Of a stretch of 64,000 bases of DNA, positions 8,263 to 17,531 are shown one piece after another. This stretch comes from Cryobacterium sp. PAMC25264 (lineage in GTDB: Bacteria > Actinomycetota > Actinomycetes > Actinomycetales > Microbacteriaceae). The translations under genes and the position numbers were made by a program. Positions within the stretch are counted from its first letter, which is position 1; every line of letters starts with the position of its first letter. The notes under the pieces were generated by a model. That model was given only the letters and a program-made list of their open reading frames with translations. It ran no database searches and was not told the origin of the DNA. The stretch is from assembly GCF_019443325.1 (NCBI RefSeq), contig NZ_CP080383.1:496001-560000 (forward strand), read 5' to 3'.

Positions 8263-8370
8263 TAGCAGCGCCTCTTCTGGGTGAGCCCTCAGCGAACTGG
8301 GGGTTTGCCCCGAGACTCGCTGCGTAGAATGAGGGTCTGACCCCGATCTATCAGAGCAAGAGGCCAATTC

Positions 8371-11274
8371 GTGAGTTCATCATCCGCCGGAAGCGCTCCA
8401 CGTCGGAGCCGTGCCCCGCTAGCCATCACGGCAGCGATCATCGCAGGGCTGGTGATATTGTTCTTCATCTTCGCCGGGCTGTACGCGGATGTGTTGTGGT
8501 TCGACCAACTCGGCTTCCTCAGCGTGCTGACCACCCAGTGGGTGGCCGGTGCCGTGTTGTTCCTGGTCGGCTTCCTGGGCATGGCGATCCCGGTCTGGGT
8601 GAGCATTCAGCTGGCCTACCGCCTGCGTCCCGTCTACGCGAAGCTCAATTCGCAGATCGACCGCTATCAGCAGGTGATCGAGCCGCTGCGTCGCCTGGCG
8701 ATGTACGGCATCCCCGCTCTGCTCGGTCTGTTCGCCGGCGTGGCCGCTGCCACGCACTGGCAGACCATCCTGATGTGGCTCAACCGCACGGATGCCGGCA
8801 CCACGGATCCGCAATTCGGCTTCGACGTGTCGTTCTTCCTCTTCGACCTGCCGTTCTACCAGTCGCTGCTCGCATTCAGCTCGGCCGTCGTGCTGATCTC
8901 CGCCCTCGTCGCGCTGGCAACCTCGTACCTCTACGGAGCCATCCGCATCACCGGCCGCGAGGTTTACGTGGCCAAGGCCGCGCGCGTTCAGATCGCCGTG
9001 ACCGCCGCCGTCTACCTGCTCCTGCAGGGCGTGAGCATCTGGCTCGACCAGTACTCCACCCTCACCCAGGCCAATGACCTGATCACCGGCGCCGGCTACA
9101 CCGACGTCAGCGCAACCATCCCGGGCCGCGCCATCCTGGCCGGCATTGCCGTCTTCGTCGCGATCCTCTTCGTGGTCACCGCGTTCATCGGCCGCTGGCG
9201 CCTGCCCGTCATCGGCACCGCGCTGCTCATCGTGTCGAGCCTGCTGATCGGCTCGCTCTACCCCTGGGTCGTGCAGCGCTTCCAGGTCGACCCGAGCGCC
9301 AAGACCCTCGAGGCCCCGTACATCCAGCGCAACATCGACCTGACCCGCGACGCCTACGGTGTGGCGGATGTGGAAGAGATCCCGTACACCGCCACGACCG
9401 AGGCCGAGCCCGGCGCCCTGCGTGCCGACGCCGAGACCACGGCCAACATCCGCATTCTCGACCCGGCCCTGGTCAGCGACGCGTTCGCCCAGCTCGAGCA
9501 GTTCAAGCAGTACTACCAGTTCCCGTCCAACCTCTCGGTGGACCGGTACACGATCGACGGCAAGTCCCAGGACACCGTGGTGTCGGTTCGAGACCTCAAC
9601 CTCGACGGCCTGAGCAGCGAGACCTGGGTCAACTCCTCGGTCGTCTACACCCACGGTTATGGTGTGGTCGCCGCGTACGGCAACCAGCGTTCGGCCGACG
9701 GCCAGCCGGTCTTCCTCGAATCGGGTATCCCCACCTCGGGTGCGCTCGGCGAGTACGAGCCGCGCGTGTACTTCGGTGAAACCTCGCCCACGTACTCCAT
9801 CGTCGGCGCCCCCGAGGGCAGCGACCCCGTCGAGTTGGACTACCCGTCCGGCGAAGACGGCGCCCAGCAGACCTACACGACCTTTTCGGGCGACGGTGGG
9901 CCGAGCCTGAACGGCCCGTTCAACAAGCTGATCTACGCGCTCAAGTTCCAGTCCGAGCAGATCTTCCTGGCCAACGCCGTCAACGACAAGTCGCAGATCC
10001 TCTACGACCGCGACCCGGTCACCCGCGTGCAGAAGGTCGCCCCGTACCTCACCCTCGACTCCGCCCCGTACCCCTCCGTGGTGAACGGCCGGATCAAGTG
10101 GATCGTAGACGGCTACACGACCAGTGCCAGCTACCCGTACTCCACGGCCGTGAGCCTGAGCAACGCGATCGCTGACACCGAGACGCCCGAGCAGCCGTTC
10201 GCGCTGGACAACATCAACTACATGCGTAACTCGGTCAAGGCCACCGTCGATGCGTACGACGGCTCGGTGACGCTCTATGCCTGGGATGAGAACGACCCGC
10301 TGCTGCAGACCTGGCAGAAGATCTTCCCGACCACGGTCGAGCCGATGAGCGAGATGTCCGGCGACCTGATGAGCCACGTGCGCTACCCGGCCGACATGTT
10401 CAAGGTGCAGCGCGCCATCCTCGGCAAGTATCACGTGACCGACCCCGGATCCTTCTATTCCGAGGACGACGCCTGGACCACGCCGAACGACCCCGTGTCT
10501 CCGAGCACCAACACGACCCTGCAGCCGCCGTACTACCTGACCATGCAAATGCCCGGCCAGAAAGCACCGTCGTTCTCGCTGTACTCGACCTTCATCCCCA
10601 ACGCGTCCGGGGAGACCAGCCGGAACGTTCTGACCGGTTATCTCGCGGCCGACGCGGATGCGGGGGCCACCGATGGTGAACGGGCGGATGGCTACGGCAA
10701 ACTGCGCCTGCTGACGCTGCCGAACGACATCACGGTACCCGGCCCCGGCCAGGTGCAGGCGAAGTTCAACGGTGATCCCACGATCTCCGCCGAGCTCAAC
10801 CTGCTGAAGCAGGGTCAGTCCACGGTGCTCAACGGCAACCTGCTGACACTGCCTGTCGGTGGCGGTCTGCTCTACGTGCAGCCCGTATACGTGCAGTCCA
10901 CCGGTGAGACCAGCTACCCGCTGCTGCAGAAGGTCCTCGTGGCCTTCGGTGACCAGATCGCGTTCGAGGACACACTCGATACGGCGCTCAACGTGCTCTT
11001 CGGTGGCGAGTCCGGCGCTAATGCCGGCGACACCGATGTGCCCGCCGTCACCACTCCGGAGGGCCAGACGCCCACCGACGGCACCACGGTTCCGTCCACC
11101 CAGACCGGCAACCCGGAGGTCGACGCCCAGCTGAAGACGCTGCTGGCTCAGGCAAAGCAGGCCATCGCCGACAAGCAGTCAGCTCTGGCCGCCAACGACC
11201 TCGCCGCCTTCGGGGTCGCCGACAAGAAGCTCTCCGACACCGTGGCGAGCATGCTCACGCTCATCGGTCAGTAA
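8371..11274 (+). CDS. UPF0182 family large membrane protein
   Basis: A 967-residue protein of the actinobacterial/cyanobacterial UPF0182 family. The first ~320 residues hold about seven membrane helices. The long remainder is a soluble, presumably extracytoplasmic domain with family-typical stretches such as YIQRNIDLTRDAYG, FNKLIYALKF and PADMFKVQR. The C-terminal ~60 residues are a Thr/Pro linker followed by an Ala/Lys/Gln helix. Function is unknown. GTG 8371 is chosen because AAGAGG lies upstream at good spacing and the next residues lead directly into the first helix. A possible -10 TAGAAT is at 8325-8330. A strong terminator follows. Confidence 0.92.
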   Translation: MSSSSAGSAPRRSRAPLAITAAIIAGLVILFFIFAGLYADVLWFDQLGFLSVLTTQWVAGAVLFLVGFLGMAIPVWVSIQLAYRLRPVYAKLNSQIDRYQQVIEPLRRLAMYGIPALLGLFAGVAAATHWQTILMWLNRTDAGTTDPQFGFDVSFFLFDLPFYQSLLAFSSAVVLISALVALATSYLYGAIRITGREVYVAKAARVQIAVTAAVYLLLQGVSIWLDQYSTLTQANDLITGAGYTDVSATIPGRAILAGIAVFVAILFVVTAFIGRWRLPVIGTALLIVSSLLIGSLYPWVVQRFQVDPSAKTLEAPYIQRNIDLTRDAYGVADVEEIPYTATTEAEPGALRADAETTANIRILDPALVSDAFAQLEQFKQYYQFPSNLSVDRYTIDGKSQDTVVSVRDLNLDGLSSETWVNSSVVYTHGYGVVAAYGNQRSADGQPVFLESGIPTSGALGEYEPRVYFGETSPTYSIVGAPEGSDPVELDYPSGEDGAQQTYTTFSGDGGPSLNGPFNKLIYALKFQSEQIFLANAVNDKSQILYDRDPVTRVQKVAPYLTLDSAPYPSVVNGRIKWIVDGYTTSASYPYSTAVSLSNAIADTETPEQPFALDNINYMRNSVKATVDAYDGSVTLYAWDENDPLLQTWQKIFPTTVEPMSEMSGDLMSHVRYPADMFKVQRAILGKYHVTDPGSFYSEDDAWTTPNDPVSPSTNTTLQPPYYLTMQMPGQKAPSFSLYSTFIPNASGETSRNVLTGYLAADADAGATDGERADGYGKLRLLTLPNDITVPGPGQVQAKFNGDPTISAELNLLKQGQSTVLNGNLLTLPVGGGLLYVQPVYVQSTGETSYPLLQKVLVAFGDQIAFEDTLDTALNVLFGGESGANAGDTDVPAVTTPEGQTPTDGTTVPSTQTGNPEVDAQLKTLLAQAKQAIADKQSALAANDLAAFGVADKKLSDTVASMLTLIGQ

Positions 11275-11291
11275 CGGCCGCTTGAGCCCAG

Positions 11292-11337
11292 ACGCGGGCG
11301 GTGCACCGGGGAAACCCGGTCGCACCGCCCGCGTTTT
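11292..11337 (+). terminator. Rho-independent terminator after UPF0182 gene
   Basis: ACGCGGGCGGTGC (11292-11304) pairs with GCACCGCCCGCGT, extended inside by CCGGG/CCCGG around a GAAA loop, then followed by TTTT. It lies 17 bases past the stop of the UPF0182 gene. Confidence 0.85.
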
Positions 11338-11450
11338 GTCTGTGTCCGGCGCCTGCAGAAGCGGATGCCGGACCGACTCGGGTGCGACTCGCCCGGGGGG
11401 AGCGCTCGATTCGAAGGCCTTGGGGAACTGTGGTAACTTAGTTCTTGTAG

Positions 11451-11524
11451 CGCGGGGTGGAGCAGTTCGGTAGCTCGCTGGGCTCATAACCCAGAGGTCG
11501 TAGGTTCAAATCCTGCCCCCGCAA
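11451..11524 (+). tRNA. Initiator tRNA-fMet (CAT)
   Basis: A complete cloverleaf of 74 bases. The acceptor starts with C1 opposite A72 (CGCGGGG with CCCCGCA), the unpaired end that marks bacterial initiator tRNA. The anticodon CAT is at 11485-11487 in a loop closed by three G-C pairs (GGGCTCATAACCC), another initiator hallmark. The T arm reads GTAGG-TTCAAAT-CCTGC. The 3' CCA is not fully encoded (A73 is followed by CAG). A weak promoter may be TTCGAA (11410) with TAACTT (11434). Confidence 0.95.
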
Positions 11525-11531
11525 CAGAAAC

Positions 11532-11565
11532 AAAAGTCCCGGTCTCGAAAGAGACCGGGACTTTT
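11532..11565 (+). terminator. Rho-independent terminator of the tRNA
   Basis: A perfect 15-bp stem, AAAAGTCCCGGTCTC (11532-11546) with GAGACCGGGACTTTT (11551-11565), closed by a GAAA loop and flanked by A and T runs. It can end transcription from both the tRNA and the converging sigma-factor gene. Confidence 0.9.
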
Positions 11566-11595
11566 GCGTTAACCCGGAGTCCGCCATAGGGCCGC

Positions 11596-12486
11596 TCAGC
11601 GCAGGGCACCGAGCTTCTGCGGGTTCAGGACGAAGAAGATCCGGTTGATGCCGCGGTCGTTCACGCCGATGCTGCAGACGATGTAGGGCTCGCCGTCCTT
11701 GCGGAAGACGAACGCGTCGGAACCGTTCACCGGAGTCAGCTGCATGTCGACGTTGCCCTGGAGCTTCTGCAGCGTACCCAACAGGAACCGCCCGACATGA
11801 TCGCGCCCCTCGATCGGCCGTCGAGCTGCGGACACGATCCCGCCGCCATCCGAGTAGAGCACGATGTCGTCGGTGAGGAGAGTCTGCAGACGCTGCACGT
11901 CTCCGCTCTGAGCGGCGGCGAGGAAAGAGCGCAGCAGCCTGTTCTTCTCGGCGACGGTCACCCGGGTGCCGCTGCTCTCGGTGAGGTGCTGGCGGGCACG
12001 CCGGGAGAGCTGGCGGGCATTGGCCTCGGTGGTGCCGATGACCTCCCCGATTTCGCGGTACGGATAGTCGAAGGCCTCATGCAGCAGGTACACGGCTCGC
12101 TCCATGGGGGTGAGTCGCTCCATCAGCAGCAGGATCCCGACCTCGAGTGCCTCGGTGTTCTCGGCCCCGAGCTCCGGATCGGCACCCGTGAGTACGGGCT
12201 CGGGGAGCCAGGGGCCAATGTAGGTCTCGCGGCGCAGGCGCGACGAGGTGGCCACATTGATGGAGAGGCGGGTCGTCATCGTCGTCAAGAAAGCGGCGGG
12301 GCTGTGGATGCCCGTACGGTCGGTGCCCTGCCACCGGATCCAGGCATCCTGGACGATGTCCTCGGCCTCAACCGTGCTGCCGAGCATCCGGTAGGCGATT
12401 CCGAAGAGCCGGGGACGCAGGGACTCGAACTCGTCCGCCACGTCGTCGATCTCCGATGCTGCGGCGTCGCTCCGGTTGCCTCGCAT
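11596..12486 (-). CDS. ECF41-type RNA polymerase sigma factor (SigJ-like) with SnoaL-like C-domain
   Basis: About 296 residues. Region 2 is visible in RPRLFGIAYRMLGSTVEAED, followed by the linker motif GPWLPEPV typical of the ECF41 group. Region 4 spans ERLTPMERAVYLLHEAF to AREQ-like ANARQLSRRARQHL. The C-terminal ~110 residues form a SnoaL-like domain with the YSDGGG and NPQKL motifs that mark ECF41; in characterised members this domain modulates activity in place of an anti-sigma factor. I favour ATG 12486 because GAAGGG precedes it at six bases; ATG 12492 abuts that site. It is divergent from an FAD oxidoreductase whose upstream region carries an ECF41-like promoter. Confidence 0.88.
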   Translation of the reverse strand: MRGNRSDAAASEIDDVADEFESLRPRLFGIAYRMLGSTVEAEDIVQDAWIRWQGTDRTGIHSPAAFLTTMTTRLSINVATSSRLRRETYIGPWLPEPVLTGADPELGAENTEALEVGILLLMERLTPMERAVYLLHEAFDYPYREIGEVIGTTEANARQLSRRARQHLTESSGTRVTVAEKNRLLRSFLAAAQSGDVQRLQTLLTDDIVLYSDGGGIVSAARRPIEGRDHVGRFLLGTLQKLQGNVDMQLTPVNGSDAFVFRKDGEPYIVCSIGVNDRGINRIFFVLNPQKLGALR

Positions 12487-12556
12487 CGGCATCCCTTCGT
12501 CGCTTGGGCCGGGATTGTGAACAGTTTTTAATGTACTCCGCCCCTGAGCGCTGCCG

Positions 12557-12583
12557 TGTCACGTTTGCGCGGTGTCCGCGGTC
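12557..12583 (+). promoter_or_regulatory. Putative ECF41-type promoter
   Basis: TGTCACG (12557-12563) followed 15 bases later by CGGTC (12579-12583) resembles the published ECF41 consensus (TGTCACA in the -35 and CGTC in the -10). It lies about 40 bases before the oxidoreductase ATG and is oriented toward it. Confidence 0.5.
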
Positions 12584-12623
12584 AGTACTGATAACACGCG
12601 CGCAGTCTCGACAAGGAGAACGA

Positions 12624-13829
12624 ATGAGCAGACCTTTCGACCAGACGGTCGTCGTCATCGGGGCCGGCTATGCCGGCATCCTGGCGGCCAACCGCATCCA
12701 GGCCTCGCTGACGCCCGCGGAGGGCCTCCGGGTGCGCGTGCGGCTGGTCAACCCGGCACCGCACTTCATCGAACGGGTGCGCCTCCATGAGGCGGCTGCC
12801 GGGGTGCGTGTGACCGCGGCGATACCCCTGGACGAGATGCTCCATGGCCGGGTCGAGGTTGTGCTGGGAACGGTCCTGCGTATCGACGCGCCGGCGCATG
12901 CCCTGACCGTGGACACCCGCAGCGGGGTGATCAGCGAGCCGTACGACATCCTCGTCTACGCGGTGGGGAGCGTCGCCGCGCTCGGTGCGCCTGGCGCCGA
13001 ACTCTACGCGCACCTGCTGAGCAACGTCCAAGGTGCGGAGTCGGCGCGCCGGGCGATCGCCACGGGCAGGGCCGACCAGCGCATCGTCGTCGTCGGCGGA
13101 GGTGCGACGGGCGTCGAGGCCGCGGCGGAGTTCGCGGAACGGCACCCGAGAGCATCCGTCACCCTGGTGTCGCGGAGCGAGGTTCTCGGGAACCTCCCCG
13201 CGGCGTCCCGGCGGTCGGTGGCCCGGTCGCTGGCGAAGCTCGGCGTCGAAGTGCGGGAGTGGAGCGACGTGCGCCGGGTGCAGGCCGACGCCGTCGAGCT
13301 CTCCGACGGCACGCGGATTCCCAGCGACGTCACCGTCTGGACCGCCTCATTCGCGGTTCCCGATCTCGCCCGCCGCAGCGGCCTCGACATCGACTCGATC
13401 GGCCGGTTGCTGGTCGACGAGGAGCTTCGCACGGTCCGGTACCCGGAGATCCTCGGCGCAGGGGACGCGGTACGTCCGCCGTCCTCCGTCGGCTCCCACC
13501 TGCGCATGGGCTGTGCCATCGCCATGCCCCTCGGCGCCCAGGCGGCGGACAACGTTCTGGCAGTTTTGCGCGGTGAGACCCTGACGACACTCAATGTGGG
13601 GTTTGGTGCCCAGTGCATCAGTATCGGCCGAAGAATGGGGCTGATCCAGCTGCTCACCGCAGCGGATGAGCCGCGCCCGCTGCGGATCACCGGCCGGGCC
13701 GGTGCGCTGGTCAAGGAGTTCGTCTGCGCAGTCATCGCCACAGGGTCGCCGCGACGCGAGCGCACCCGTCCCGGTTCGCTCATGTTCCCCTCCGGGCCCA
13801 AGCGCATGCCCGTGGGCTCCAGGCGCTGA
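12624..13829 (+). CDS. NAD(P)/FAD-dependent oxidoreductase, NDH-2-like
   Basis: A 401-residue flavoprotein with two dinucleotide-binding folds. The FAD site is VVIGAGYAGILAANRI at the very N-terminus. The NAD(P)H site is VVVGGGATGVEAAAEFAE at about residue 155. A later GAGDAV segment is the second FAD contact. It resembles type II NADH dehydrogenases and related quinone or redox-partner reductases but lacks a clear C-terminal membrane anchor, so the electron acceptor is unknown. AAGGAG (12613-12618) precedes ATG 12624. Divergent ECF41 sigma genes normally control one neighbouring oxidoreductase-like gene, and an ECF41-like promoter is present here, so regulation by that sigma factor is likely. 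Confidence 0.85.
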   Translation: MSRPFDQTVVVIGAGYAGILAANRIQASLTPAEGLRVRVRLVNPAPHFIERVRLHEAAAGVRVTAAIPLDEMLHGRVEVVLGTVLRIDAPAHALTVDTRSGVISEPYDILVYAVGSVAALGAPGAELYAHLLSNVQGAESARRAIATGRADQRIVVVGGGATGVEAAAEFAERHPRASVTLVSRSEVLGNLPAASRRSVARSLAKLGVEVREWSDVRRVQADAVELSDGTRIPSDVTVWTASFAVPDLARRSGLDIDSIGRLLVDEELRTVRYPEILGAGDAVRPPSSVGSHLRMGCAIAMPLGAQAADNVLAVLRGETLTTLNVGFGAQCISIGRRMGLIQLLTAADEPRPLRITGRAGALVKEFVCAVIATGSPRRERTRPGSLMFPSGPKRMPVGSRR

Positions 13830-13862
13830 AGCCAGCGCTGTGACGAGTCCTGGCGGTCGGAG

Positions 13863-14426
13863 CTACTGCAGTGCGACCATCGAGGTCAGATAGCTCGGCT
13901 GGCTGACGTAGAAGGTGACGCCGTCCACGTTCGCCAGGGCCGGATTGTCGTCGCCCCAGCGCTCGCCCAGCAGCGTGGCGGTCACCGGCTCGTCGGACTC
14001 GGTGTACCCGGCCGCCGTCAGTTCCGCTCGGGTCGCGCTCCAGGTGCCCTCATCCATCGCCATCTGGCCGTACCAGAGCGGAACGTCGCCTCCGTCGCTG
14101 GTCCAGTAGCAACTCAGCCCGCCCTGGTCGACCATCGAGGCCATCAGACCGCTGTGGCCTCCAGGCAGGTCGGTCTCAAGGGTCCAGCCCGCCGCGGTGA
14201 TGTCAGCCAGGGCCGGTGCTGACAACATGTTCTCGCAGGTTGGATCGACAGCGAGGTCGCCGGTCGGCGGTGCAGGTGTCGGTGTGACCGTCGGGGTTGC
14301 GGTCGCCGGTGGGGCGACCGGCGTGCCCGGGGTCGTGGACGGTGCAGTTGCCCCCGACTGGACGCCTGCGGCGCAACCGCTGAGCATGAATAGTGCGGCC
14401 AGAACCGCCGTTGATCTGCGAAGCAT
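13863..14426 (-). CDS. Putative lipoprotein of unknown function
   Basis: A 187-residue exported lipoprotein. The signal peptide LRRSTAVLAALFMLSGC ends in a lipobox (LSGC), followed by a Thr/Pro-rich spacer (residues ~25-60) and a globular domain of about 125 residues with several Trp and two Cys (DPTCENML and LSCYWTSDG) that could form a disulfide. No known domain is recognised. ATG 14426 is chosen because it places the positively charged n-region immediately before the hydrophobic core; an upstream in-frame ATG at 14477 would add a non-signal-like segment. It converges with the FAD oxidoreductase. Confidence 0.75.
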   Translation of the reverse strand: MLRRSTAVLAALFMLSGCAAGVQSGATAPSTTPGTPVAPPATATPTVTPTPAPPTGDLAVDPTCENMLSAPALADITAAGWTLETDLPGGHSGLMASMVDQGGLSCYWTSDGGDVPLWYGQMAMDEGTWSATRAELTAAGYTESDEPVTATLLGERWGDDNPALANVDGVTFYVSQPSYLTSMVALQ

Positions 14427-14537
14427 GTGTTGTTCCCCCACCTCGATGTGAACCCCCGTGCGTGGCCTGATACGCACTCTACCCGGGCTGTCACCGCGTC
14501 GCGCCTACGACGACGGCGTGCCCGACCGGACGCAAAA

Positions 14538-14565
14538 ACGGCCCCGCACAGAAGTGCGGGGCCGT
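14538..14565 (-). terminator. Rho-independent terminator of adhE
   Basis: A 12-bp stem ACGGCCCCGCAC / GTGCGGGGCCGT with an AGAA loop. On the minus strand it is followed by a run of T (the plus strand has AAAAA at 14534-14538), as expected for the leftward adhE transcript. Confidence 0.85.
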
Positions 14566-14609
14566 AATGGTGGTGCAGGTCGAACGGGTGCTGCTGTGAC
14601 GCGTGGAGC

Positions 14610-17363
14610 CTACTTGCCGGCCTTGCGGGCCGGCTTCTTGGCGTCCGCGGTCGTGGCGGCAACCTCTGCACCGGTCTCGAGTGCCGCGTCGCCGACGGCG
14701 GTGCGTCCGGCGCGAACCTCGGCGAACGAGGTGCCGTAGTACGCGGCTTCCATGAGGGTCTTCATGTCCTCGAGCATCGGCATCCGCGGGTTGGCGGGTG
14801 CGCACTGGTCGCCGTAAGCGCCCATGGCGAGCGAGTCGAGGCGGCTGATGAAGTCTTCCTCCGGCACACCCTGCGCCTGGAAGGACGGCTTGATGCCGAC
14901 CTTGTCGCGCAGCTGCTCGACGGCCTGGGCGTAGGACTCGACGCCCTCGGCGGGAGTCGAGGCCGGCAGGCCCAGGTGCTTGGCGATCTCCTGGAAGCGC
15001 TCCGGGGCGATGTAGTGCTCGTACTTGGGCCAGCTGGTCAGCTTGGTCGGGACGGTGCCGTTGTAGCGGATCACGTGCGGCAGGTAGGTCGCGTTGACCC
15101 GGCCGTGGATCAGGTGCAGCTGGGCGCCGGTGACGTGGGCCATGGCGTGGACTATGCCCAGGAACGCGTTACCGAACGCCATGCCCGAGATGGATGCGGC
15201 ATTGTGCATCTTCTCGCGAGCCTTGATCACGGTGTCATCGGTGCTGCCGATGGTGCCCTTGACGCTGGTCTCGATGTTCTCGAAGATCAGCTTGATCGCG
15301 TGCAGGCAGAGACCGTCGGTGAAGTCGTTCGCATACACCGAGACATACGCCTCGGTGGCGTGGGTCAGGGCGTCGAAGCCGGAGTCGGCGGCGAGGAACG
15401 AGGGCATCATGGCCGTGAGCACGGGGTCGATGATCGCGACGGACGGGATCAGGGCGTAGTCGGCCAGCGGGTACTTGATCCCGGTGACGTCGTCGGTGAT
15501 GACGGCGAACGGGGTCATCTCGCTACCGGTGCCCGAGGTGGTCGGGATGCAGACCAGCTTGGCGAGCTCACCGAGGTCGGGGAACTTGAACGCGCGCTTG
15601 CGCACGTCGAAGAACTTCTCCTTCATGTCGGCGAATTCGATTTCGGGGTGTTCGTACAGCAGCCACATGACCTTGGCGGCGTCCATGGGGGAGCCGCCAC
15701 CGAGGGCGATGATGGTGTCCGGCTTGAAGGCGCGCATTTCCTCTGCGCCCTTCTCGACGGCGGCAACGGTGGGCTCGGGGAGCACGTTGTCGATGATCTG
15801 CAGGGCGACACGGCCCTCGCGGCGGTTGAGCACGTCGAGGATCTTGTCGACGAAGCCCAGGCGGGTCATGGTCGAGTCGGTGACGATGGTGACCCGGGTG
15901 ACGTCGCGCATGTCGGCCAGGTAACGGATGGCGTTCGGCTCGAAGTAGGTCTTCGCGGGGATCTTGAACCACTGCAAGTTGTTGTTCCTCCGGCCGATGC
16001 GCTTGACGTTGATGAGGTTGATCGCCGAGACGTTGTTCGAAACGGAGTTGTGTCCGTACGAGCCACAGCCCAGGGTGAGCGAGGGGATGAACGCGTTGTA
16101 GATGTCACCGATGCCACCGAGCGAGCTGGGGGCGTTGGTGATGATGCGGACAGCCTTGACGCGCTTGCCGAATTCCTCGATGATCGCGGGGTTTTCGCTG
16201 TGGATCGAGCCCGAGTGGCCGAGACCGTCGAATTCCACCATCTGCTCGGAGAGCGAGATGCCCTCTTCGGCGTCCTTGGCGTGCATGACGGCGAGAACCG
16301 GGGCCAGCTTTTCGCGGGTCATCGGCTCGTGCGGGCCGACTCCGGAGACCTCGACCAGGATGATCGACGTCTCTTCCGGAACGCTGAAACCGGCCTGCTG
16401 AGCGATCCACACCGGCGACTTGCCGACGACGTTCGGGTTCAGCTTGGCGCCGGCGCAGTTCTCCGAGTTGGCCTGAACACCGAAGATGAACTCCTCGAGG
16501 AGGGCCTTCTCTTCTTTGTTGGTGCGGTAGGCGTGCAGGATCTTGAACTCGGCCATGGCCTCGTTGTAGAGGGGCTCTTCGATGATGACGGCCTGCTCCG
16601 AAGCGCAGATCATGCCGTAGTCGAAGGCCTTCGAGAGCACGACGTCGTTGACGGCACGCTTGAGCTTGGCGCTCTTCTCGATGAAGGCGGGCACGTTGCC
16701 GGCGCCGACGCCCAGGGCGGGCTTGCCGCAGGAATACGCGGCGCGAACCATGGCGTTACCACCGGTGGCGAGGATGAGGGCCACACCGGGGTGGTTCATC
16801 AGCAGGGTGGATGCTTCGAGGGAAGGCTGTTCAATCCACTGGATGCAGTTGGCGGGGGCGCCTGCTGCGATGGCGGCGTCGCGGACGACGCGGGCGGCGG
16901 CGGCGGATGATTCCTGCGCGGCCGGGTGGAAGCCGAAGATGATGGGGTTGCGGGTCTTGAGCGCGATGAGGGACTTGAAGATCGCGGTGGACGTACAGTT
17001 CGTGACCGGGGTGATGCCACAGATGACACCGACGGGCTCGGCGATCTCGGTGATGCCGGTGAGCTCGTCGCGGCTGATGATGCCCACGGTCTTGAGGTTC
17101 TGCATGCTGTTGGTGACGTGCTCGCACGCGAAGAGGTTCTTCACGGCCTTGTCTTCGAAGACACCACGGCCGGTCTCAGCGACGGCGTGCACGGCGAGCG
17201 TGGCGTGCTGGGACAGAGCGGCGACGGAGGCCTTCTTGACGATGAAGTCGATCTGCTCCTGGGTGAAGTCCGCGTAGTCCTTCAGCGCGACGTTGCCGGC
17301 GGCAACCAAGGTGTCGATCTGTGCAGCTATGGGAGTGGCGACTGGTCGGTCTGTGATCGTCAT
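14610..17363 (-). CDS. adhE: Bifunctional acetaldehyde-CoA / alcohol dehydrogenase AdhE
   Basis: A 917-residue fusion that reduces acetyl-CoA to acetaldehyde and then ethanol, regenerating NAD+ under low oxygen. The N-terminal ALDH half (about 1-440) contains the catalytic Cys in YGMICASEQAVI. The C-terminal iron-dependent ADH half (about 455-880) contains IALGGGSPMDAAK (NAD binding) and iron ligands in DALTHATEAY and GIVHAMAHVTGA. The C-terminus has an Ala/Lys-rich tail (KKPARKAGK). ATG 17363 is fixed by GGAGGAAAA upstream. The gene stands alone with its own terminator. AdhE forms long filaments (spirosomes) in other bacteria. Confidence 0.95.
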   Translation of the reverse strand: MTITDRPVATPIAAQIDTLVAAGNVALKDYADFTQEQIDFIVKKASVAALSQHATLAVHAVAETGRGVFEDKAVKNLFACEHVTNSMQNLKTVGIISRDELTGITEIAEPVGVICGITPVTNCTSTAIFKSLIALKTRNPIIFGFHPAAQESSAAAARVVRDAAIAAGAPANCIQWIEQPSLEASTLLMNHPGVALILATGGNAMVRAAYSCGKPALGVGAGNVPAFIEKSAKLKRAVNDVVLSKAFDYGMICASEQAVIIEEPLYNEAMAEFKILHAYRTNKEEKALLEEFIFGVQANSENCAGAKLNPNVVGKSPVWIAQQAGFSVPEETSIILVEVSGVGPHEPMTREKLAPVLAVMHAKDAEEGISLSEQMVEFDGLGHSGSIHSENPAIIEEFGKRVKAVRIITNAPSSLGGIGDIYNAFIPSLTLGCGSYGHNSVSNNVSAINLINVKRIGRRNNNLQWFKIPAKTYFEPNAIRYLADMRDVTRVTIVTDSTMTRLGFVDKILDVLNRREGRVALQIIDNVLPEPTVAAVEKGAEEMRAFKPDTIIALGGGSPMDAAKVMWLLYEHPEIEFADMKEKFFDVRKRAFKFPDLGELAKLVCIPTTSGTGSEMTPFAVITDDVTGIKYPLADYALIPSVAIIDPVLTAMMPSFLAADSGFDALTHATEAYVSVYANDFTDGLCLHAIKLIFENIETSVKGTIGSTDDTVIKAREKMHNAASISGMAFGNAFLGIVHAMAHVTGAQLHLIHGRVNATYLPHVIRYNGTVPTKLTSWPKYEHYIAPERFQEIAKHLGLPASTPAEGVESYAQAVEQLRDKVGIKPSFQAQGVPEEDFISRLDSLAMGAYGDQCAPANPRMPMLEDMKTLMEAAYYGTSFAEVRAGRTAVGDAALETGAEVAATTADAKKPARKAGK

Positions 17364-17531
17364 AGTTTTCCTCCTGGACAACCCGATCTGGGATCTTTGT
17401 CTCTGGTTCAAACTTAGGACTCGTCCGGGACCGAAACACGTGCCAAAGGTCCCACTCGGGTGGCATTTCCGCGGCCGCGGAACCCGGCCGCCGAGCCCCG
17501 GCCACTCCGTGCCGAATCACGCTCAACCAGC

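Noticed and set aside
8290..8322. Terminator between the S16 protease and UPF0182 genes
   Set aside because: CAGCGA/TCGCTG with an inner GGGG/CCCC can pair, but there is no T run and the structure is interrupted; too weak to annotate.
8419..10548. Long antisense open frame (709 codons) opposite the UPF0182 gene
   Set aside because: Composition is His/Gly/Val/Arg-rich shadow sequence. The plus-strand protein is a clear family member over its whole length.
14976..16910. Long antisense open frame (644 codons) opposite adhE
   Set aside because: Shadow of a high-GC3 gene; adhE is complete and recognisable on the other strand.
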